64,000 nucleotides of DNA from Candidatus Aminicenantota bacterium (GTDB lineage Bacteria > Acidobacteriota > Aminicenantia > S016-38): NCBI GenBank assembly GCA_027068075.1, contig JAMOUJ010000005.1:248001-312000 (forward strand), given 5' to 3'. A program made the position numbers and the translations under genes. Shown piece after piece: positions 7,633 to 15,430 of this stretch (its first letter is position 1; the number at the start of each line of letters is the position of its first letter). Below the pieces are notes generated by a model, which was not told the origin of the DNA, did no database searches, and saw only the letters and a list, made by a program, of their open reading frames with translations.

Positions 7633-8481
7633 ATGAAGGTCTTCAACAACCTACCCCTCAAAAATTTTTCCAGGTTCAGAATAGGTGGCCCGGCCCGGCA
7701 GATAATCCTGGCAGAGAACAGGGACGAACTCCTTTCCGTGGTGGAACCCCCGGATCTGGTATTCGGAGAAGGGACCAATGTTCTCTTTCCTGACGAGGGC
7801 CTGGATAAAAGAGTAATTTTCTTTCGGGGAGGGAGTTTTCACCTGGACGGGAGGTGGGTGGTGGCCGAGGCCGGGGTTAACCTCCAGGAGGTAGTGGAGA
7901 AAAGCCTGGACCACGGTCTGGCCGGCCTGGAAAATCTGGCGGGAATACCCGGCACTCTGGGGGGAGCCATTTACGGAAACGCAGGGGCCTTCGGCTCTCA
8001 GATAGGGGACCTGGTAAGGGAAGTGGAAGTATGGAAGGAGGGGGAGATAGTGAGGTTGAAAAACCCGTGGTTCGGTTACAGGGACTCCGTCTTCAAAAGG
8101 GAAGGGGGCGTGATATTAAGGGCCTGGCTTAAACTGCGGAAGGGAACGGGCCGGGAAAGGGAGGTGGCCCGGGAAAGGCTCAAACTCCGGGAAATAAAGC
8201 ACCCCTCACCGGAGGTTCCGTGCGCTGGGAGTTTTTTCAAAAACATCCTCCTTCCCGACGGCGAGAAAATTCCGGCGGGAAAACTCCTGGAAGAGGTGGG
8301 GGCCAAGGGTATGAAAATAGGGGGAGCCGGGGTTTTTCCGGGACACGCCAATTTTATAATTAACTTGGGAAACGCCAGGGCCGAGGATGTCCTTCGCCTG
8401 GCAAGTATACTGAAGAGAAGGGTAAGAGAAAGGTTCGGGATAGAACTGGAGGAGGAGGTGATAATTGTCAGAAGTACTTAG
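7633..8481 (+). CDS. murB: UDP-N-acetylenolpyruvoylglucosamine reductase
   Basis: A 282-residue FAD enzyme that reduces UDP-GlcNAc-enolpyruvate with NADPH to UDP-MurNAc in the cytoplasmic phase of peptidoglycan synthesis. Seen: the FAD-binding opening KNFSRFRIGGPA, FGEGTNVLF, the PCMH core GLENLAGIPGTLGGAIYGN, YRDSVFK with the conserved Arg, and CAGSFFKN with the proton-donor Ser. Length fits the shorter type II MurB. The ATG at 7633 has no ribosome site but sits just after a promoter. It overlaps pgeF by 17 nt. Confidence 0.95.
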   Translation: MKVFNNLPLKNFSRFRIGGPARQIILAENRDELLSVVEPPDLVFGEGTNVLFPDEGLDKRVIFFRGGSFHLDGRWVVAEAGVNLQEVVEKSLDHGLAGLENLAGIPGTLGGAIYGNAGAFGSQIGDLVREVEVWKEGEIVRLKNPWFGYRDSVFKREGGVILRAWLKLRKGTGREREVARERLKLREIKHPSPEVPCAGSFFKNILLPDGEKIPAGKLLEEVGAKGMKIGGAGVFPGHANFIINLGNARAEDVLRLASILKRRVRERFGIELEEEVIIVRST

Positions 8482-9100
8482 AATTTCCACCTTTAACCCC
8501 CCGGGAGTCGTCTACGGCTTCGGAACCCGACACCTGGATTGGGAAAGGCTTAGGTCCCTATACCCCGACCACACCATAGCCCAACTTCGCCAGGTCCACT
8601 CCACCCGGGTCCTGGAAACCGAGGGGGAGGGAGACGGGATCTTCACCACGAAGAGGGGAAAACTCCTGGTAATAAAGACAGCGGATTGCCTTCCTATCCT
8701 CCTGGCGGATAAGGAAGGGAAGGTAGCGGCAGCCCTCCACGCCGGCTGGAGGGGACTCTGTGGGGGTATAATCCCCCAGGGACTGAGGGCCTTGAGAGAA
8801 AAAGGATTTCCACCGGAGAAACTCCTGGTTGCCCTGGGACCTTCCATCGGGCCCTGTTGTTATCGGGTGGGAGAAGAAGTGCGGGAGTGCTTCAAAAACA
8901 GCGGACTTCCCTACAGATTCCACGGGGAAAACCTGGACCTCCCCACCACCGCCCGTCTTCACCTCCTGGGATTGGGGGTGGCAGAAGTTCACACCCTTCC
9001 CCTGTGCACTCATTGCCATCCGGATCTGTTTTTCTCCTTCAGAAGGGGAGATAAAAAATCCAGGATGCTTTCCTTCATCGGCCTTGTTGATATAAAATAA
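8465..9100 (+). CDS. pgeF: Peptidoglycan editing factor PgeF (laccase-domain, YfiH family)
   Basis: A 211-residue protein of the multicopper-oxidase-like YfiH family. In Escherichia coli, PgeF removes UDP-MurNAc-L-Ser errors so that the right first peptide residue is used; other members act on purine nucleosides. Family residues are present: RQVHS, KTADCLPILL, ALHAGWRGL, GPSIGPCCYRVG and CTHCHPDLFFSFRR, including the His and Cys metal ligands. It starts with TTG inside the last codons of murB (17-nt overlap), giving a peptidoglycan-precursor pair. No other start gives the family N-terminus. Confidence 0.9.
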   Translation: MSEVLRISTFNPPGVVYGFGTRHLDWERLRSLYPDHTIAQLRQVHSTRVLETEGEGDGIFTTKRGKLLVIKTADCLPILLADKEGKVAAALHAGWRGLCGGIIPQGLRALREKGFPPEKLLVALGPSIGPCCYRVGEEVRECFKNSGLPYRFHGENLDLPTTARLHLLGLGVAEVHTLPLCTHCHPDLFFSFRRGDKKSRMLSFIGLVDIK

Positions 9101-9104
9101 TCCC

Positions 9105-9482
9105 ATGAAGCAGAGGGAAAAATACGACCATGCCCTCCTGGAAAGGAAGATTAAAAGGGAGGAACTGGAGGAAAGGCTCCGGCACATTTTTTATCCCAAG
9201 GAGAAAAGGGAGGTGTTCGTGGTCATAAGGTTCAGGGAGGAGAACTCCGAGGATTTCCGAAGGGCCCTGTCCTGGGCAAGGGCCTGGGAGAAATACTGGA
9301 CAGAGGGCGAGGGGAAATGGAGATGGCATTACCTCAGATTTGAAAAGCCCCAGGTAAAGGAATTAAAGGATTTTTTTGACATAGTACAAAATGTGGAGGA
9401 AATGGAGGTGTTAATTGAAGGCAAAAGGATACCCTTTGGAAGGGACCTGTGGCTCCCTCTCCTCTGGTTTTATCTCTACTGA
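9105..9482 (+). CDS. Hypothetical protein, 125 residues
   Basis: A charged protein with an N-terminal helical, probably coiled-coil segment (YDHALLERKIKREELEERL), a beta segment (REVFVVIRF) and a hydrophobic C-terminus (LWLPLLWFYLY). No family is recognised. TAAAAT ends 6 nt before the ATG and no ribosome site is seen. It begins 4 nt after pgeF and is followed after 9 nt by a gene with a domain found next to signalling proteins, so it may belong to the kinase operon that ends at 12931. Confidence 0.6.
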   Translation: MKQREKYDHALLERKIKREELEERLRHIFYPKEKREVFVVIRFREENSEDFRRALSWARAWEKYWTEGEGKWRWHYLRFEKPQVKELKDFFDIVQNVEEMEVLIEGKRIPFGRDLWLPLLWFYLY

Positions 9483-9491
9483 GGGTGTGAT

Positions 9492-10085
9492 ATGAAGGGC
9501 GGAAAAAGAGAGGATCTTCCCCGGGATCTCAAGCGGCTTCTTCCCATATTGGAGACCCGGTTTGAGGAACTTTACAGGAAATTTGAAAACTTTTTCCTGG
9601 GCCTGGAGAAAAGGCCGCCTCTGAGGGAAAGGGACGAATTGAAAAGGATTCTGTTAAAACTGGTGGACATAAAGGGTTATCAATACAATCTTATTTACAG
9701 GGCCAAACAACTGGTCCTGAAATTCAACACCTACAACGCCATGTGGGAGAGGATGCTGAGAAGGCTTGAAGAGGGAGAACCCCTGGAAAGGGTGAGAAGC
9801 ACGGGTAGAACCTCCCCCGGGAAAGGGGAAAAGAAAAGCGAAAAACCTTCAGGTAAAGAGTGGGTGGAAGTATCCTCCCCCGGGGAACTGGAAAGGAGTT
9901 TGGACGAACTTTACGACTGGCTCAAAAGGGAAAGCGAAAAGAGGGGTTTAAAGGTCCTGGACAGGGAAAGTTTCAAAAAGAAACTAAAACCCCAACTGGA
10001 AAACAAGGTGAGTTCTTCAAAATTGAAAATGAGGATTGACATCTCTTCGGGAAAGCCAAAGGTAAAGGTCAAGAAGGAAAAATGA
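9492..10085 (+). CDS. MXAN_5187 C-terminal-like helical protein
   Basis: A 197-residue, strongly charged protein. The first 95 residues (ILETRFEELYRKFENFFLGL through KFNTYNAMWERMLRRLEEG) match my memory of the MXAN_5187 C-terminal region of delta-proteobacterial and acidobacterial proteins. The last part (YDWLKRESEKRGLKVLDRES, then a basic tail) matches the second conserved block. A linker of Ser/Gly/Lys lies between. The biochemical function of the family is not known to me. A ribosome site GAGGGTG precedes the ATG. Its stop overlaps the kinase start (ATGA), so the two are co-translated; the kinase may phosphorylate it, which is speculation. Confidence 0.6.
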   Translation: MKGGKREDLPRDLKRLLPILETRFEELYRKFENFFLGLEKRPPLRERDELKRILLKLVDIKGYQYNLIYRAKQLVLKFNTYNAMWERMLRRLEEGEPLERVRSTGRTSPGKGEKKSEKPSGKEWVEVSSPGELERSLDELYDWLKRESEKRGLKVLDRESFKKKLKPQLENKVSSSKLKMRIDISSGKPKVKVKKEK

Positions 10086-12931
10086 AGTGTTCCCTCTGCG
10101 GAAAAGAAAATCCTCCGGACCGCTTCACCTGTAAGCACTGCGGATTCCCCCTGAGGAATATTGAAAACATTCCCCCCGGGGAAAAGATAAAGGGTAGATT
10201 TGAGGTCATCCAGTTCCTTGAAAAGGGGGGTATGGGGGTGGTTTACAAGGTGAAGGACATAAAATTGAACAGGGTGGTGGCCCTGAAAATTCTCCCCCTG
10301 GAACTAAAGGCCGACGAAAAGGCCAGGAAAAGATTCCTCAGGGAAGCCCAAGCCGCCGCACAACTGGAACATCCCAATATTTGTACGATTTACGAAATTT
10401 ATGAAAGCGACGACATAGACTTCATCGTGATGCAATACATTGAGGGGAAGGACCTTCGCAAAGTTCTGAGGGAGGAGGGCCCCTTCCCTCCCTGGAAGTT
10501 TTTGAAATACGCCAGGCAAATGGCCTCGGCCCTGGAGGCAGCCCACGGCAGGGGAATTATCCACCGGGACATAAAACCCTCCAACATAATGATAACCCCC
10601 GGAGGCCAGGTGAAAATACTTGATTTCGGCCTGGCAAAATTCACGGGAGCCGAAGATTCCCTCACCGCCGCCGATGCGGTGGTGGGCACCCTGGCCTACA
10701 TGTCCCCGGAGCAGTGCCGGGGAGAGAAACTCACTCCCGCCTCGGATGTCTTCTCCATGGGCATAGTTTTCTACGAGATGCTTACGGGGAAAAATCCCTT
10801 CCGGGGCGACGACGCCGGGTCCACCTTTTACAAACTCATCCACGAAAAACCGGAACCCCCTTCCAGGCTCCACCCTCTGCCACGGGGTCTGGATTCTCTG
10901 GTAATGAAAGCCCTGGAAAAGGATCCCTCCCGCCGGTTCAAAGACGGGGGAGAACTCCTGAAGGCCCTGGAGGGAATTGATCTCCAGGAGGACAGCCTCC
11001 ATCCCACGGTGGCTACCCCCAGGCCACGAACCCTCCTCCGCAAGAACTCCCTGAAACTTCTGCCCATGGTGGCCCTTTTGATAGGTCTCGTCGCCGCCCT
11101 GGCCATGATCAATTTACTGGGGCCTCCGGTTCCCATGCCCTCCTCCATTGTGGTGAGGGATTTTTCCGTGGGAGAAGGCGTCTCCCGGGATGCGGCGGAT
11201 GTTCTTTCCTTCCTTTTGAGGAAAAAATTAAACCTCCTTAAAAACGCCACGGTAATAGACGAGGAGACCTTCGGGGATCTGAGGAAAAGGATGTCCCAGG
11301 AGGAGGTTTTCAAAAAATTCAAGATCATAGGCGTGGTCTCCGGGAACATAAAGAAATACGGGAAAATGATAAGCCTGGAAGCCACCCTCTCCCGGGGAGG
11401 CGAACTTTATCCCATAACGGTCTCCGGAGAGGGAGAAAAATCCCTCCTTGATTTCCAGGTGGACTCCCTGGGGGAAAAGATTTCCAACCTTCTTTCCCTG
11501 AAGTTCCGCCACAGGAAACGCCTGAAGGAAATGACAACCTCCAGTTACAAAGCCCTTCTTTCATACATAAAAGCGAAAAAAGACTGGGAAAAACTTTCTG
11601 TGACCCGGGCCAGGAACTATGTGTCCCAGGCCATCTCACTGGACAAAGATTTTTCCCTGGCCCACTTTCTCCACGCCAAAATCCTCGTTTTTCTGGACGA
11701 AATAGAGAAGGCCAAAAAGGAAGTCTCCCTGGCCCTGGGAAGGGGAAGTTCCTCCCTTCTGGACATAGACCTCTGGAAGATAAAGGCCCTGGAGGCGGAA
11801 CTCAACATGAAGTTCAGGGAAAAAATAAAGTATCTGGAGAAGGTGAAGAACAGGGCGCCCTACGATAGGCATTCGTACTACGAACTGGCGGAAGCGTATT
11901 TCCACAGGGCTTCCCCCCGCCGGGCCATACCCCTCTATCAGAAGGCCCTGGAACTCAAGGAAGACTTCCTGCCGGTGTTGAATCACCTGGGCTATTGCTA
12001 TCTTTACATAGGGGAACATCTCCGAGGAATCCAGTTTTTTGAAAAATACAAGATGCTCAGCGACGAGGCCAACGCCTTTGACTCCCTGGGGGACGGGTAT
12101 TTTTATTCGGGAAACTATCTGGAAGCCATTACCAACAAGGAAACCGCCCTGGAAAAGGACCCCTCCCTTACATGGATATACCACAGCCTCGCACACATTT
12201 ACTTCATAAAGGGGGCCACATCCCGGGCCTTCCAGTACAACTCCTTCTACCTGACCAGGGTCAGGGATAAAAAATCCCGGGCCAGGGCCTTCATCCAGAG
12301 GGCCCTTTTCCGAATGGAGGCTGGAAAACCCGGGGCCCTTCAGGACATTCAAAGGGCCCTTTCCCTCTACGATCCCGAAGAACCCCACATCCTCATCCCG
12401 GAACTTCACTGGGTGGCGCTCAGGATACTGCTGAAGGAAGGAAATATCAAGGAAGCCTGTGAGCACATGAAGTGGATGGAGAGGGTGGTAAAAAAATACT
12501 CTGTGGGCAGGGAGAACTATTTTCCCCTTTACAAATTTTACCTTCAGGCCAAGGCAGAATGCCTGCTTGCCCGGGGCGAGGAAAGGGGCCTGGCCTACTA
12601 CGAGAAACTACTTAAAATCAAGGATAAACTGGGATACTGGGCCACCCCCTTTGAGAGGGCCTATTTCACAGGAGAAAAGGCCCTGAGGGAGATAAAATTG
12701 GGGAAAATCTCCAGGGCAAAGATCACCCTGAACGACGGATTTTCCTATAATCCCAACCATCCCCTGCTCATGCTGGCGAGGATTTTCATCCTTAAGGCCC
12801 AGGGGCAAAAGGATGAATTTTCCCGGCGGGTGGAGGAACTCCTGGGTTTCTACCGCTCTTATCCTCCGGCGGATCAGAGTTTCATCCGGGGCATCCTGGA
12901 GAGGATAAAAAAAGCGCCTGGGGGGATTTGA
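10082..12931 (+). CDS. Membrane Ser/Thr protein kinase with zinc ribbon and TPR repeats
   Basis: A 949-residue signalling protein. Residues 3-21 form a zinc ribbon (CSLCGKEN ... CKHCG). Residues about 40-300 are a Hanks-type kinase: glycine loop FLEKGGMGVVY (first Gly replaced by Glu), VALKILP with the ATP Lys, IIHRDIKPSNIM catalytic loop, DFGLAKF metal motif and GTLAYMSPEQ. A membrane helix lies near 325-345 (LLPMVALLIGLVAALAMI). Next is a TolB/FlgO-like region (IVVRDFS ... IIGVVSG), then TPR-type repeats to the C-terminus. This cytoplasmic-kinase/periplasmic-TPR layout is common in Acidobacteriota. The start overlaps the preceding stop. The final residues (KAPGGI) are encoded opposite a tRNA-Arg gene, with 19 nt of overlap. 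Confidence 0.92.
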   Translation: MKCSLCGKENPPDRFTCKHCGFPLRNIENIPPGEKIKGRFEVIQFLEKGGMGVVYKVKDIKLNRVVALKILPLELKADEKARKRFLREAQAAAQLEHPNICTIYEIYESDDIDFIVMQYIEGKDLRKVLREEGPFPPWKFLKYARQMASALEAAHGRGIIHRDIKPSNIMITPGGQVKILDFGLAKFTGAEDSLTAADAVVGTLAYMSPEQCRGEKLTPASDVFSMGIVFYEMLTGKNPFRGDDAGSTFYKLIHEKPEPPSRLHPLPRGLDSLVMKALEKDPSRRFKDGGELLKALEGIDLQEDSLHPTVATPRPRTLLRKNSLKLLPMVALLIGLVAALAMINLLGPPVPMPSSIVVRDFSVGEGVSRDAADVLSFLLRKKLNLLKNATVIDEETFGDLRKRMSQEEVFKKFKIIGVVSGNIKKYGKMISLEATLSRGGELYPITVSGEGEKSLLDFQVDSLGEKISNLLSLKFRHRKRLKEMTTSSYKALLSYIKAKKDWEKLSVTRARNYVSQAISLDKDFSLAHFLHAKILVFLDEIEKAKKEVSLALGRGSSSLLDIDLWKIKALEAELNMKFREKIKYLEKVKNRAPYDRHSYYELAEAYFHRASPRRAIPLYQKALELKEDFLPVLNHLGYCYLYIGEHLRGIQFFEKYKMLSDEANAFDSLGDGYFYSGNYLEAITNKETALEKDPSLTWIYHSLAHIYFIKGATSRAFQYNSFYLTRVRDKKSRARAFIQRALFRMEAGKPGALQDIQRALSLYDPEEPHILIPELHWVALRILLKEGNIKEACEHMKWMERVVKKYSVGRENYFPLYKFYLQAKAECLLARGEERGLAYYEKLLKIKDKLGYWATPFERAYFTGEKALREIKLGKISRAKITLNDGFSYNPNHPLLMLARIFILKAQGQKDEFSRRVEELLGFYRSYPPADQSFIRGILERIKKAPGGI

Positions 12932-12986
12932 ACCCCCGACCTTCGGCTCCGGAGGCCGACGCTCTATCCAACTGAGCCACAGGCGC
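12913..12986 (-). tRNA. tRNA-Arg (CCG)
   Basis: A full cloverleaf on the minus strand: acceptor GCGCCTG/CAGGCGC, D arm with AGTTGGATA loop, anticodon arm TCGGC-CTCCGGA-GCCGA (anticodon CCG), T arm GGGGG-TTCAAAT-CCCCC. CCA is not encoded. The discriminator is T and runs into seven Ts, a likely terminator. The 5' end is 2 nt after the pepT stop, so it is probably cut from the pepT mRNA. The last 19 nt are antisense to the kinase gene 3' end. Confidence 0.95.
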
Positions 12987-12988
12987 TT

Positions 12989-14215
12989 CTATTTTTCCTT
13001 GGACCACAACTCCATTAATTTTACCAGAAGGTCCACGGCCTTTTCCATGTCCTGAAGGGAAATCCATTCCTGGCGGGAGTGGAAATTATGTCCGCCGGTA
13101 AAAAGGTTGGGCGTCAAAAGCCCCCGATAGGAGAGCATGGCCCCATCGGTTCCTCCCCTTATGCTGGTTCTCCTGGGCTCTATACCCACCTCCCGGGCCG
13201 CCCTTATGGCCAGGTCCACCACCCGGGGCTCCTCCTGGAGTTTATACTTCATGTTCCTGTATTGCTCCTTTATCTCAAGGGAAACTTCCGCCCGGGGATA
13301 ATCCGCCCTGACCACATCAAGAATTTTGCCCAGAAGGGCCTCTATCTCCTTCAACTCTTCCACTTCAAAGGCCCGGAAGATAAAATCCACCTCTGCCTTC
13401 TCCACATTTCCCCTTATGTCCGTAGGATGAAGATACCCTTCCTTGCCCTCGGTGGTCTCCGGGGAGAGGGTAAACTTGGGAAGGCGGGCGACCACCTCCG
13501 AAGCGATCTTGATGGCGTTCACCAGTTTACCCTTGGCATATCCAGGATGAACATTTATCCCTTTGATCACCAGTTTTCCAGAATCGGCGCAGAAGGTCTC
13601 GTCCTCTATCTCCCCCAAGGCTCCTCCGTCCACGGTGTAGGCAAAATCCGCTCCGAACCTTTCCAGGTCAAACTTCACAGTGCCTCTGCCGATTTCCTCG
13701 TCCGGCGTGAAGGCTATTTTTATTTCCGGATGGGGGATCTCCGGATGAGAAAGGAGGTATTCCACGGCGGTAATTATTTCCGCAATGCCCGCCTTATCAT
13801 CGGCTCCCAGAAGGGTGGTGCCGTCGGAGGTGATTATGGTCTCCCCCTTCTTTACCCGCAGGTCCGGGTTCTCGTCCACCTTGATAACCACGCCTTCGTT
13901 TAGAACTATGTCCTTCCCATCGTAATTCTCCCATACCCGGGGGTTTACATTTGCCCCGGAGACATCGGGGGAAGTGTCCATGTGGGCTATGAGTCCTATT
14001 TTGTATTTGGAAGGGGTATTGGCGGGTAAAGAGGAGTATACATAACCGTACTCGTCCATCTCCGCCTCCAGGCCCATCTTCCTAAGTTCCTCCACCAGCA
14101 TTCTACCCAGTTCCTTCTGTTTCTCCGTGGAAGGAATGGTATCAGACCTTGGATCCGACTGGGTATCCACCCTTACATATTTCAAAAACCTTTCAAGGAG
14201 TCCGGGATATTTCAT
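12989..14215 (-). CDS. pepT: Peptidase T (tripeptide aminopeptidase)
   Basis: A 408-residue M20 zinc peptidase that removes N-terminal residues from tripeptides in the cytoplasm. Metal and catalytic motifs in order: IAHMDTSPD (His and Asp), LLGADDKAGIAEI (bridging Asp), FTPDEEIGRGT (catalytic Glu), TVDGG, and GGHNFHS near the C-terminus (last His). Length and order are those of PepT. ATG at 14215 follows a GGAGGT ribosome site, 9 nt after the PFK stop. The tRNA-Arg follows 2 nt after the stop. Confidence 0.95.
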   Translation of the reverse strand: MKYPGLLERFLKYVRVDTQSDPRSDTIPSTEKQKELGRMLVEELRKMGLEAEMDEYGYVYSSLPANTPSKYKIGLIAHMDTSPDVSGANVNPRVWENYDGKDIVLNEGVVIKVDENPDLRVKKGETIITSDGTTLLGADDKAGIAEIITAVEYLLSHPEIPHPEIKIAFTPDEEIGRGTVKFDLERFGADFAYTVDGGALGEIEDETFCADSGKLVIKGINVHPGYAKGKLVNAIKIASEVVARLPKFTLSPETTEGKEGYLHPTDIRGNVEKAEVDFIFRAFEVEELKEIEALLGKILDVVRADYPRAEVSLEIKEQYRNMKYKLQEEPRVVDLAIRAAREVGIEPRRTSIRGGTDGAMLSYRGLLTPNLFTGGHNFHSRQEWISLQDMEKAVDLLVKLMELWSKEK

Positions 14216-14224
14216 GTTACCTCC

Positions 14225-15412
14225 TTATTCAAAGGGCTTATAGGAAAGGGCCTCCTTCAGATTGTAAAAATCGCTGCCCTTGTTCACCAGCCTCACCCGG
14301 GTGAGCAGGGTTTGAGGGTCTATAAGGTCCTCAAAGGGAATGCCCTTTATATCAAAATTATCCGTTACCGAAACCATGTGGCCGAACTGTCCCCTTTTGA
14401 AAAGGATGTGCCCCCCGTATCCCAGCATGGACCCCAGAACTATGTCAAAACTTATAGGAGGGGCGGAGCGGGTCTCATACCCTATCTGCCTTCCCACCAC
14501 CTTCTTTTTCTTCCCTGTTTTTTCGCTGTACCGCCGGGCAACCCGCTCTGCCAGCACCTTCCCTATCTCGGCGGCGCCGTATATAACATTGCCGTGCCGG
14601 TCCTTCTTCTGGGGACGAAGTTCCAGGGGCAATCTTTCGGCGAGACCCTCGGACACGCAGACCACACCGTAGAGTTTGTGCTCCCTCTCCCTCTGAAGTA
14701 TTACCTCCACTATCCTCTCGGCCACATCGTCAACATTGAAGTCCTCGCCTTCAAAATCCTCCCCGGAAAGCATTAGGACCGCTTCCCCGGCGATCCCTGC
14801 GGCATAGGTAAGCCAGCCGCTTTTTCTTCCCATTATCTCCACTATAAAGTAGGCGTCGGTGGCCTCGGCATCGGCTCTCAGGTTTAAGAGGAGTCTCCTG
14901 TAAATGTCCACGGCGCTCCAGTAGCCGAAGGTCCAGGCTATCCCGTAGTAATCGTTGTCTATGGTCTTGGGGATGTGAATCACGGGAAAACCGAGAAGGC
15001 GGAGGTAATTGGCGGTTTTAAGGGTATCGTCTCCTCCTATGGTAAAGAGAGCCTCTATCTTCAAAAACCTGAGGGCCTCTATTATGTTCAGCAAGGGCTT
15101 CGCCTTTCTTCTATCCTTCAGGTCCCCGGGGGCCTTTATATTCCTTCCGGGATTGGCCCTGGAGGTTTTGAGGTAAATTCCACTGCTGTGTCTTATCTTT
15201 GTAACCTCTCCGCTGAGTTCCCTGTAGTGATAATCCCGAAGAAGGGACATGGGATCCCTGGGGTCAAACTTCTCCAGGTATTCAAATCCCCGGATGAAGC
15301 CGAGGACAGAAAACCCCTCGTTTAAAAAACTGAGGGTCAGGGAAGAGATCACCGAATTGGCCGCCGGAGCCGGACCCCCGGAAAACAAAATTCCTATCTT
15401 CCTCCTTTCCAT
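14225..15412 (-). CDS. pfp: 6-phosphofructokinase, pyrophosphate-dependent type
   Basis: A 395-residue PfkA-superfamily enzyme of glycolysis/gluconeogenesis. The phosphoryl-donor site reads IGGDDTLKTA, with Asp where ATP enzymes have Gly (GGDG), and the catalytic loop is PKTIDNDYYG, with the Lys diagnostic of pyrophosphate enzymes. MGRKSGWL and YETRSAPPISFD follow as expected. Reversible PPi use fits an energy-limited anaerobe. The ATG at 15412 starts the fold (RRKIGILFSGGPAPAAN); the longer frame upstream would run into the divergent mpl gene. No ribosome site is present and TATTAT lies 6 nt upstream, so the mRNA is likely leaderless. Confidence 0.9.
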   Translation of the reverse strand: MERRKIGILFSGGPAPAANSVISSLTLSFLNEGFSVLGFIRGFEYLEKFDPRDPMSLLRDYHYRELSGEVTKIRHSSGIYLKTSRANPGRNIKAPGDLKDRRKAKPLLNIIEALRFLKIEALFTIGGDDTLKTANYLRLLGFPVIHIPKTIDNDYYGIAWTFGYWSAVDIYRRLLLNLRADAEATDAYFIVEIMGRKSGWLTYAAGIAGEAVLMLSGEDFEGEDFNVDDVAERIVEVILQREREHKLYGVVCVSEGLAERLPLELRPQKKDRHGNVIYGAAEIGKVLAERVARRYSEKTGKKKKVVGRQIGYETRSAPPISFDIVLGSMLGYGGHILFKRGQFGHMVSVTDNFDIKGIPFEDLIDPQTLLTRVRLVNKGSDFYNLKEALSYKPFE

Positions 15413-15430
15413 GTTTATAATAATAACACA
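15413..15430. promoter_or_regulatory. 18-bp divergent leaderless promoter region (pfp/mpl)
   Basis: Only 18 bp separate two divergent ATG codons. On the plus strand TATAAT (15416-15421) ends 9 nt before the mpl ATG; on the minus strand TATTAT (15424-15419) ends 6 nt before the pfp ATG. The two -10 elements overlap, so only one can be used at a time. No ribosome site fits for either gene. The -35 elements, if any, must lie inside the opposite coding region and are not convincing. Confidence 0.6.
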
